Program-made: the position numbers and the translations under genes
Notes under the pieces: model-generated
Seen by the model: the letters and a program-made list of their open reading frames with translations, nothing else
Told to the model about the DNA's origin: nothing
Database searches by the model: none
Part shown: one piece after another, positions 14,481-19,829 of the stretch
Layout of the letters: each line of letters opens with the position of its first letter
How positions within the stretch are numbered: the first letter of the stretch is position 1
Source of the DNA: RGIG3009 sp964389495
GTDB lineage: Bacteria; Bacillota; Clostridia; Oscillospirales; Acutalibacteraceae
Direction of reading: 5' to 3'
DNA: 19,829 nt
Assembly (NCBI GenBank): GCA_964389495.1
Contig: CAYMDU010000025.1
Span: forward strand, 1 to 19,829

Positions 14481-14499
14481 TATTTGAGCATTCGCGCAA
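14471..14499 (-). promoter_or_regulatory. Leftward promoter of the PHP-dehydrogenase-kinase operon
   Basis: On the minus strand TTGCGC (14499-14494), 17 nt, then TATACT (14476-14471). Expected start near 14464, giving a leader of about 26 nt ahead of the PHP ATG at 14438. Confidence 0.6.
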
Positions 14500-14557
14500 G
14501 CAACGACGCAAAAAATGATCAAATAATCAACCGATTGCGCATTTGGGAGGTGCCTCC

Positions 14558-15292
14558 ATGAGCAAAGAACGCGAACGAAGCATTTTGGAACTTCTGGTAC
14601 GGCAAAAACGGGTGAGCGTAAAAGAACTGGCCGACGCCCTGTTCATCAGCGAACCGTCCGTGCGGCGCGACTTGGCACGGTTGGAACAACAACAACTCAT
14701 CAAGCGCGTGCACGGCGGTGCCGTGTTGGACGAAACCGGCATATCCCAGTTGAAAATTCCTTTTGCTATCCGCGAGCTGGAAGATTCCGACGAAAAAGTT
14801 CGTATTGCCCGCCGTGCTGCCCAGTTGATACACGATGGCGACACCGTATTTTTGGATGCTTCTTCCAGTGCTTACAATCTTGTTCCGTTTTTGCTTGCAA
14901 AAAACGAGTTGACAATTATCACCAGCGGCATTAAAGCCATGACGGCATTGGCAGAATACGGGCGGCGTGTGATTTGCACCGGCGGGGATGTGATGAATAC
15001 TTGTCTATCGTTGGTAGGGGATACCGCTTTGGAAACAATACACCGCTATCACGCCGATATCTGCTTCTTTTCCTGCCGCGGCATCAGCGAAGCCGGTGAA
15101 TTGAGCGATATTTCCCGTGAAGAAAATCTTGTGCGTCAAGCCATGATCGCCCGTTCAACCGCTTCCTATTTGCTGTGCACCCGTAACAAGCCGGAAAAGC
15201 AATTCTATCACCGTCTGTGCCATGCCGCCGACCTGAGTGGAATTCTCAGTGACGCTCCCCTGCCCCCCGCACTGGCACCATATGTCGTTTGA
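14558..15292 (+). CDS. DeoR/GlpR family transcriptional regulator
   Basis: A 244-residue sugar-responsive DNA-binding regulator. A winged helix-turn-helix covers roughly residues 1-58: RERSILELLVRQKRVSVKELA, then the recognition helix in ISEPSVRRDLARLE, followed by RVHGGAVL. The C-terminal DeoRC sensor follows with DASSSAYNLVPFL, IITSGIKAM and GGDVMNT. Family members usually have a D-S-S-K-[FW]-G type motif for phosphosugar binding near the end; here the matching place reads CTRNKPEKQ, so effector recognition is likely altered. The frame opens at a TTG at 14543; ATG 14558 is chosen because GGGAGG lies 7 nt before it. It is divergent from the PHP operon and heads the isomerase-oxidoreductase arm (97 nt gap). 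Confidence 0.9.
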   Translation: MSKERERSILELLVRQKRVSVKELADALFISEPSVRRDLARLEQQQLIKRVHGGAVLDETGISQLKIPFAIRELEDSDEKVRIARRAAQLIHDGDTVFLDASSSAYNLVPFLLAKNELTIITSGIKAMTALAEYGRRVICTGGDVMNTCLSLVGDTALETIHRYHADICFFSCRGISEAGELSDISREENLVRQAMIARSTASYLLCTRNKPEKQFYHRLCHAADLSGILSDAPLPPALAPYVV

Positions 15293-15389
15293 GCGGATTT
15301 GCAATATAAAAGGCGGAAATCGCAATGGAAAAGACGCCGAAAATTCTCTATTATAAAGGTACAAACCAATATCAAACGGAGGGAGATAC

Positions 15390-16142
15390 ATGAGAAAAAT
15401 CGGTATTGCCGATTATGGCATGAATGTTTGGTACGGCGGCTTTATGGACTACGAAGCCCGCATGGAAGATTTGAAAAGAATCGGGTACGACGGCATCGAG
15501 CGCCTCACACCTATTGATGCAGCCGATGCGCTCACCAAAGCCACCACTTTGGCAAAATTGGGAATGGATTTTGCCACCGTGCTGGCACCGTCACTGGAAC
15601 TGAAAGTGCAATGGACCGCCGCTTTTCGAAAAAAGTACATTTGGACCGATGTTATAGCCGACCATTCCAAAGATTCACTCGACACCTATTGCCGGCGTGT
15701 AAACTATCTCACAGCAGCTTGCAAAAAATACGGTATCAAAGCCGCGGTGCACAATCACTTGGGGTGCATTGTGGAAACGCAGGAACAACTGGAAGAATTC
15801 CTTGCCAAATGTCCCGACGCCGGTCTGGTGTTCGATGTGGGGCACATGGCCGTAGCCGGCGGCAATGTGCGGGAAGTCATGGACAAATACTACGACCGCA
15901 TTGTGGCCATCCACCTGAAAGAATGGGTTATGAAAGACCCTTCACAAAAAGATTGGTGGGATCGCGGATATTTCTGCGGCCTCGGTCAAGGAGATTTCCC
16001 GGTGGACAACGAATACATTGTCAAAACCGCCGTGAAGCGCGGCTACGACAACTGGATTTTCATCGAGCACGACACACATTTGCGCGAACCGCTGGAAGAT
16101 TTGGCGGAGAGTCGCGAAATTTTGAGAAAGTGGGGCGTATAA
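15390..16142 (+). CDS. Sugar phosphate isomerase/epimerase family protein (AP endonuclease 2-like TIM barrel)
   Basis: A 250-residue TIM-barrel protein of the xylose isomerase-like/IolE family, which isomerises, epimerises or dehydrates sugars and inositol derivatives with a divalent metal. Probable metal and catalytic residues: HNH (121-123), D149 and H152 in FDVGHMAVAGG, H175 in IHLKEWV, the GLGQGDFP loop (197-204) and E226 in FIEHDTH. The order and spacing match IolE-type 2-keto-myo-inositol dehydratases and related keto-sugar isomerases. The ATG has a strong GGAGGGAG site 7 nt upstream. It precedes the oxidoreductase gene by one base, so the two probably act together on one substrate. Exact reaction unknown. 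Confidence 0.86.
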   Translation: MRKIGIADYGMNVWYGGFMDYEARMEDLKRIGYDGIERLTPIDAADALTKATTLAKLGMDFATVLAPSLELKVQWTAAFRKKYIWTDVIADHSKDSLDTYCRRVNYLTAACKKYGIKAAVHNHLGCIVETQEQLEEFLAKCPDAGLVFDVGHMAVAGGNVREVMDKYYDRIVAIHLKEWVMKDPSQKDWWDRGYFCGLGQGDFPVDNEYIVKTAVKRGYDNWIFIEHDTHLREPLEDLAESREILRKWGV

Positions 16143-16143
16143 T

Positions 16144-17205
16144 ATGAAACCGATCAAATTAGGTATGGTAGGCTTGGGGCGTGCCGGCAACGGCATGCAC
16201 TTGCCGGAATTGGAAGGCAAAGACGAAATGTTCCAAATCTATGCGGTGTGCGACCTGATCGAAGAGCGCCGCAACGCCGTGGCGGAAAAATATCATGCCA
16301 AAGCGTATGCCAGCATCGAAGAACTGATTGCCGATCCCGAAGTGGAAATTGTGGACATTGCCACACGCTCTTGCGATCACTACAAACACGCTTGCATGGC
16401 ACTCAAAGCCGGCAAAAGCGTGTTCTTAGAAAAACCCATTTGCTGCAATTACGACGATGCCAAAGCACTCATGGAACTGGCCGACAGCCTGCCAAATGTA
16501 AAACTGTATGTGCGCCATAATCGCCGTTGGGAACAAAAATTCGTTAAAGCCATGGAAGTTGCCGATTCCGGAATCATCGGCAATGTGTACGAAGTGAAGT
16601 TGACTCGCAACGGATTCGCTACCCGTAACGACTGGCAAACCATCGACACCTACGGCGGCGGCCAACTGCTCAACTGGGGGCCGCACATCATCGACCAAGC
16701 CTTGAATTTCGCCGGTGGCGACTACACCGATATTTACGCCGAAACCCGTCAAATCCTCGCCAGCGGCAACTGTGAAGACCATATCAAGTTGCTCATGACC
16801 GGTATCAACGGTCGCATCATCGACATGGAAATCAGCTCCGGTTGTGCCGCGCCCATGCACGAAATCGTCGCTTACGGAGATCGCGGTATTCTCTACGATA
16901 CCGGCAACGAACACTCCCAGTTGGAATGGCGTTATGTGAAACCGGGCATGGACATCCCGCGCTTGCCCGCCACCGATGTCACCCCCGGCACCGACCCGAA
17001 TTTCAAAAAAGCGCCGGAAATCGAATGGCGCTACGGCGGTGCTTTCGTGGATGTATTCGGCGAACGCTTGGACGATACTTGGATTGCCATGTATGAAGAC
17101 TACCGTTTGGGTAAACCCTATCCGATTTTGCACAGCGAAGCTCTCAAAGTGGTTGAGGTGATCAGCAAAATCAAAGCCATCATGAAGGATAAAACCAAAA
17201 AGTAA
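16144..17205 (+). CDS. Gfo/Idh/MocA family oxidoreductase
   Basis: A 353-residue NAD(P)-dependent dehydrogenase of the glucose-fructose oxidoreductase/inositol dehydrogenase family. The Rossmann loop is VGLGRAGNG (9-17), the acidic residue after strand 2 is D37 in AVCDL, the family EKP motif is at residues 96-98 (FLEKPICCNY), and the catalytic helix has GGGQLLNWGPHIIDQAL with H181 and D184. Members oxidise a hydroxyl of inositols, sugars or sugar acids to a ketone. Its ATG lies one base after the isomerase stop. Pairing of such an oxidoreductase with an IolE-like TIM barrel is common in sugar and inositol catabolic clusters. A hairpin terminator follows within 30 nt. Substrate not determined. 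Confidence 0.9.
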   Translation: MKPIKLGMVGLGRAGNGMHLPELEGKDEMFQIYAVCDLIEERRNAVAEKYHAKAYASIEELIADPEVEIVDIATRSCDHYKHACMALKAGKSVFLEKPICCNYDDAKALMELADSLPNVKLYVRHNRRWEQKFVKAMEVADSGIIGNVYEVKLTRNGFATRNDWQTIDTYGGGQLLNWGPHIIDQALNFAGGDYTDIYAETRQILASGNCEDHIKLLMTGINGRIIDMEISSGCAAPMHEIVAYGDRGILYDTGNEHSQLEWRYVKPGMDIPRLPATDVTPGTDPNFKKAPEIEWRYGGAFVDVFGERLDDTWIAMYEDYRLGKPYPILHSEALKVVEVISKIKAIMKDKTKK

Positions 17206-17230
17206 CAGTGCCTTTTCCATTTTGGCAAAA

Positions 17231-17271
17231 AGTAGCACCGGCTTCAATGAAAATTGAAGTCGGTGCCGTTT
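17231..17271. terminator. Bidirectional terminator between oxidoreductase and spoVT-like gene
   Basis: A 14-bp stem (17235-17248 with 17253-17266, one G-U pair on the plus strand) with a GAAA tetraloop, followed by CGTTTTT on the plus strand and ACTTTTTGCC on the minus strand. It ends just before the stop codon of the leftward gene at 17272. Confidence 0.85.
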
Positions 17272-17805
17272 TTATGCTTCCATTTGCCGTCCAAGAAACC
17301 CTGCTGCCACCTGGGCCAGCTTACGGTCGCTCTCCGAGGGCGGTGAACCTGCTTCATCACATAAAATACACACGCAACCGGCAATATCCCCGGCTGCCAA
17401 AATCGGTGCCATCACACCTACCGGCCGTTCTTTTCCTTCCACAACAACCAGCCGACAATCTTCCACCGAAAGCACCCGCCGTTCTTCCATAGCTTCTTCC
17501 AACTGCGGTGACAAGCGGCGTTCCAAATACTCTTTTTTGGATTCCCCTGCCACCGCAATCACATGGTCACGGTCGCAAATCAGCACCGGCAACGCGCACG
17601 CGCGTGCCATCACTTCGGCATATTGTACCGCAAATTGCGACATTTCCCCCACCGGCGAATATTTTTTAAACACGACTTCTTCGTTGGGGCCAGTAAAAAT
17701 TTCCAGCGGGTCGCCGTCGCGAATACGCATGGTGCGGCGAATTTCTTTGGGAATAACCACACGCCCCAAATCGTCGATACGGCGAACAATTCCAGTTGCT
17801 TTCAT
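17272..17805 (-). CDS. spoVT: Stage V sporulation protein T-like AbrB family regulator
   Basis: A 177-residue transition-state/sporulation regulator. The first 50 residues are a SpoVT/AbrB swapped-hairpin DNA-binding domain (MKATGIVRRIDDLGRVVIPKEIRRTMRIRDGDPLEIF pattern), and the remainder is a GAF-like sensor domain, the same layout and length as Bacillus SpoVT (about 178). SpoVT is a sigma-G-dependent regulator of forespore genes and spore germination properties, so this implies an endospore-forming lineage. The start is the ATG at 17805; its AAGGAG is unusually distant (12 nt). It stands alone between two intergenic regions. Membership of the family is clear; the exact regulon in this organism is not. 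Confidence 0.87.
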   Translation of the reverse strand: MKATGIVRRIDDLGRVVIPKEIRRTMRIRDGDPLEIFTGPNEEVVFKKYSPVGEMSQFAVQYAEVMARACALPVLICDRDHVIAVAGESKKEYLERRLSPQLEEAMEERRVLSVEDCRLVVVEGKERPVGVMAPILAAGDIAGCVCILCDEAGSPPSESDRKLAQVAAGFLGRQMEA

Positions 17806-17826
17806 TATATTATCAATCTCCTTGTT

Positions 17827-17855
17827 TTCATAGCAGTAACGCTAGTATCTGTCAA
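17827..17855 (-). promoter_or_regulatory. Possible promoter of the spoVT-like gene
   Basis: On the minus strand a perfect TTGACA (17855-17850), 17 nt, then TATGAA (17832-17827). The -10 is imperfect, and the expected start near 17820 falls inside the AAGGAG (17823-17818), so the mRNA would have a truncated binding site. I saw no clear sigma-G promoter motif. Confidence 0.3.
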
Positions 17856-17952
17856 CACAGGAGATTTTATACTTACTTCTTCTAATTATCATGTTCTGTC
17901 ATACCCATCAATCCTTTCTACATTACTTCCGTATCGGCTTTAAAAATACCAT

Positions 17953-18072
17953 TCACAAAACAAGCACGAGAACTGCTATACCAAGCATCAAAATGGTGAT
18001 CGTTTTCAGTGTTGGTTTTTCTTTGAATATCACCATACCCAATGCATTTCCTTTGCCAAAAAGCAAGTACTT
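17953..18072 (-). pseudogene. Eroded 3' end of a probable drug/metabolite transporter gene
   Basis: On the minus strand 39 codons ending in TGA encode a peptide with KYLLFGKGNALGM, then VIFKEKPT, then a hydrophobic helix (ITILMLGIAVLVLVL). The E-K-P/L followed by a terminal membrane helix of 15-18 residues is the usual end of EamA/SMR-like drug/metabolite transporters. An in-frame TAA lies directly upstream, and no start codon or ribosome binding site is suitable. So it is most simply the leftover 3' end of a gene lost by deletion. Identification rests on a short segment and is tentative. Confidence 0.4.
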
Positions 18073-18092
18073 TTAATTTTCAAGCAACAGCC

Positions 18093-18121
18093 TTGACCCG
18101 CACTCTAAATACTGGTATACT
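18093..18121 (+). promoter_or_regulatory. Sigma-A type promoter of the flavoprotein pair
   Basis: TTGACC (18093-18098), 17 nt, then TATACT (18116-18121). The expected start near 18128 gives a leader of about 26 nt that carries AGGAGGA ahead of the ATG at 18154. Confidence 0.75.
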
Positions 18122-18153
18122 AAAACAGAACTACATGCAAAGGAGGAACGTCT

Positions 18154-19401
18154 ATGTCAAAAGCATACGCTGTTGCCATTGTCGGTGGCGGTGCTGCCGG
18201 ATTGGCAGCCGGTATTTTTTGTGCTCGTGAAATCGGCAATGGACAAGGCATTGTGCTACTTGAAAAAGGGGCACGGGTTGGCAAAAAACTGCTGGCCACC
18301 GGCAACGGAACTTGCAATTTGTCCAACCAAAACGCTTCTCCTTTGCACTATCACGGTACCGGTGCCTCGTTGTTCACCAAACCGGCACTGGCAGCCTTTT
18401 CGCCCAAAACCTGCTTGGAATTCTTTGCTTCTGTGGGCGTGCTGTGCGACGAACGCGAAGCCGGCCGTAACTATCCCCTCTGTCATCAGGCAGGCGCTGT
18501 GCTGGACTGCTTGCGGTTGGAATTAACGGCGCGCGGTGTGGAAGAACGGTGCAACGCCACCGTCACCGCCATTGTCCCTCAAAAATCGGACTTTCTGCTT
18601 TCGCTGGCCGATGGAACCGCTATCCACGCCAAGCAGGTGATTGTGGCCGTTGGCGGCGCTGCCTCACCGTCGCTTGGCGGGTCGGCCGATGGATATGCCC
18701 TCGTCACCGCACTGGGGCATCACAAAACGCCTCTGTTCCCCTCGATTGTTCAAGTTCAAACCGACACCACTTGGGTGCGTGCCATGAAAGGTTTGCGCAC
18801 CGATGCCACCGTTACTTTTTCTCTTAACGAACAACCGCTCTGTTCACATACCGGTGAGCTTTTATTTACCGATTACGGCATTTCCGGTCCTGCGGTTATG
18901 CAAATTTCCCGCGTGGTGGGCGATTGGGAGCGAAAGCGCCGCGGTGAACTGTCCGCCGTGCTGGATCTTCTCCCCGCGGTTGACGATTCTTCTTTGCTGT
19001 CTTTAATGGACCAACGCTGTTCCCTGCGCCGCACGGCAGCCGATTTTTTCACCGGATTGTTGCACAAACGCATCGGTCAAACCGTGTGCCGCATTGCCGG
19101 ATTTTCACTGGAACAAACCATCACGCATCTCACTTTGGCAGAACAAAATCGCCTGTGCCACGCCATCAAGCACTTGGTGCTTCCCGTTCGTGGAACACAG
19201 GGCTTTTCCGGTGCGCAAGTAACCGCCGGTGGTATCAGCACCGACGAAATCGACCCGCACACACTCATGTCGCGAACAGTTCCCGGACTATATCTCATTG
19301 GTGAAGTCCTTGATGTCGACGGCGATTGCGGCGGATACAATCTGCATTGGGCATGGGCTTCGGCTCATGCCGCAGCAAAGGCGGTGGCGCATCGTGCTTG
19401 A
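18154..19401 (+). CDS. NAD(P)/FAD-dependent oxidoreductase, BaiN/HI0933 (YhiN) family
   Basis: A 415-residue flavoprotein. The FAD-binding dinucleotide loop is IVGGGAAGLAAG (9-20), then LLEKGARVGKKLLATGNGTCNLSN, the family signature, and near the C-terminus GLYLIGEVLDVDGDCGGYNLHWAWASA, which closes the FAD site. Members are widespread and mostly of unknown physiological substrate; one Clostridium member (BaiN) was linked to bile-acid 7-dehydroxylation steps, but that cannot be transferred here without evidence. The ATG has AGGAGGA 8 nt upstream. The next gene, another FAD protein, starts 8 nt before this stop, so they are likely coupled. Housekeeping redox role is inferred. Confidence 0.9.
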   Translation: MSKAYAVAIVGGGAAGLAAGIFCAREIGNGQGIVLLEKGARVGKKLLATGNGTCNLSNQNASPLHYHGTGASLFTKPALAAFSPKTCLEFFASVGVLCDEREAGRNYPLCHQAGAVLDCLRLELTARGVEERCNATVTAIVPQKSDFLLSLADGTAIHAKQVIVAVGGAASPSLGGSADGYALVTALGHHKTPLFPSIVQVQTDTTWVRAMKGLRTDATVTFSLNEQPLCSHTGELLFTDYGISGPAVMQISRVVGDWERKRRGELSAVLDLLPAVDDSSLLSLMDQRCSLRRTAADFFTGLLHKRIGQTVCRIAGFSLEQTITHLTLAEQNRLCHAIKHLVLPVRGTQGFSGAQVTAGGISTDEIDPHTLMSRTVPGLYLIGEVLDVDGDCGGYNLHWAWASAHAAAKAVAHRA

Positions 19402-19829
19402 AATCAGCGGATTGCGGCTTCCCCTTTCCTACACGGAATCCGATCTGCGAAAAGCAGCCGCTAAAAAGTTGGGTGTTTCGGAACAGGCATTGCTCACTTG
19501 CCGTTTGCACCGTCGTTCTGTCGATGCACGAAAAAAACCAACCCTGTGGTTTGATATTGCGGTTGGGGTCACGCTCCGCCGGGAAAACGAAGTGCTGAAA
19601 CGCTGTGCTTCTTCACAAGTGAAGCTTTATGCTCCAGCGCGTTTTGTTATCACGCCGCCTGCACATCAACCGGCCTGCCGGCCTGTGGTTGTGGGCAGTG
19701 GCCCTGCCGGATTGTTTGCCGCCCTTACACTGGCGCGCGCCGGGCTGCACCCCCTGCTGGTTGAACGGGGAGAACCTGTGGAACAGCGGCAACCGTCGGT
19801 GGAACAATTTCGCCAAACCGGCATTCTCA
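19394..19829 (+). CDS. FAD-dependent dehydrogenase, N-terminal 145 residues (partial)
   Basis: The start of a flavoprotein cut by the right edge of the window. The likely start is a GTG at 19394 overlapping the preceding stop codon by 8 nt, with no better in-frame start nearby. The N-terminal 90 residues hold the family's leader domain (SGLRLPLSYTESDLRKAA and RRSVDARKKP at 41-50). The FAD loop VVVGSGPAGLFAA follows at 98-110, with an acidic VERG (123-126) for ribose binding. The arginine-bearing S-V-D-A-R-K-K block is typical of a family of uncharacterised Firmicutes FAD dehydrogenases of about 520-540 residues that often accompany the BaiN-like gene. Function unknown. Confidence 0.82.
   Translation, partial: MLEISGLRLPLSYTESDLRKAAAKKLGVSEQALLTCRLHRRSVDARKKPTLWFDIAVGVTLRRENEVLKRCASSQVKLYAPARFVITPPAHQPACRPVVVGSGPAGLFAALTLARAGLHPLLVERGEPVEQRQPSVEQFRQTGIL

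Larger units (their letters stand above)
17806..18153. other. Intergenic region between spoVT-like and flavoprotein genes
   Basis: About 350 nt with no intact gene, AT-rich compared with both neighbours. It holds the upstream region of the leftward spoVT-like gene, the eroded end of a transporter gene (17953-18072, minus) and the promoter of the rightward flavoprotein gene (18093-18121). I see nothing in 17860-17950. Confidence 0.6.

Overview
The window looks like a chromosomal segment of a low- to mid-GC Gram-positive bacterium of the class Clostridia, most likely an Oscillospiraceae/Ruminococcaceae-type gut bacterium. This rests on strong AGGAGG-type ribosome binding sites, sigma-A promoters with 17-bp spacers, a SpoVT-type sporulation regulator, a Clostridia-style TnpV gene fragment, and a GuaA/PurA pair resembling those of that group. 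The species cannot be named from the sequence alone.

Layout. Positions 1-5300 are an AT-richer accessory stretch. It holds the 5' end of a transposon-type tnpV gene running off the left edge, a hairpin, a diacylglycerol/lipid kinase, an intracellular clan-A glycoside hydrolase with a near-ideal promoter, a phosphinothricin-type GNAT acetyltransferase and an AbiH-family phage-defence candidate. Positions 5330-8150 (minus strand) carry core genes: thioredoxin, then a purA-guaA unit covering both exits from IMP (adenylosuccinate synthase, and an amination-only GMP synthase that lacks the usual glutaminase domain). Positions 8227-11766 (plus strand) carry valyl-tRNA synthetase followed by an acyl-ACP thioesterase, closed by a bidirectional terminator.

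Positions 11765-17266 form a carbohydrate-metabolism locus of two divergent arms. The minus arm is PHP phosphoesterase, zinc alcohol/polyol dehydrogenase, then PfkB sugar kinase, coupled by two 4-nt ATGA overlaps. The plus arm is a DeoR-family regulator, a sugar-phosphate isomerase/epimerase-like TIM barrel, then a Gfo/Idh/MocA oxidoreductase. The two arms start from predicted promoters that share one palindromic -10 region. No transporter is present, and the substrate is unknown; a polyol, inositol-like or keto-sugar pathway is an inference from the enzyme families.

Positions 17272-19829 hold a SpoVT-like AbrB-family regulator on the minus strand, a 350-nt gap with the eroded 3' end of a probable drug/metabolite transporter gene, and two overlapping flavoprotein genes on the plus strand (a BaiN/HI0933-type protein and the start of a second FAD-dependent dehydrogenase cut by the right edge).

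The items most worth a second look are the glutaminase-less GMP synthase, the divergent sugar locus with its shared promoter and DeoR protein with an altered effector motif, and the AbiH gene beside the mobile-element edge. I found no CRISPR array, tRNA, rRNA or recognisable riboswitch.
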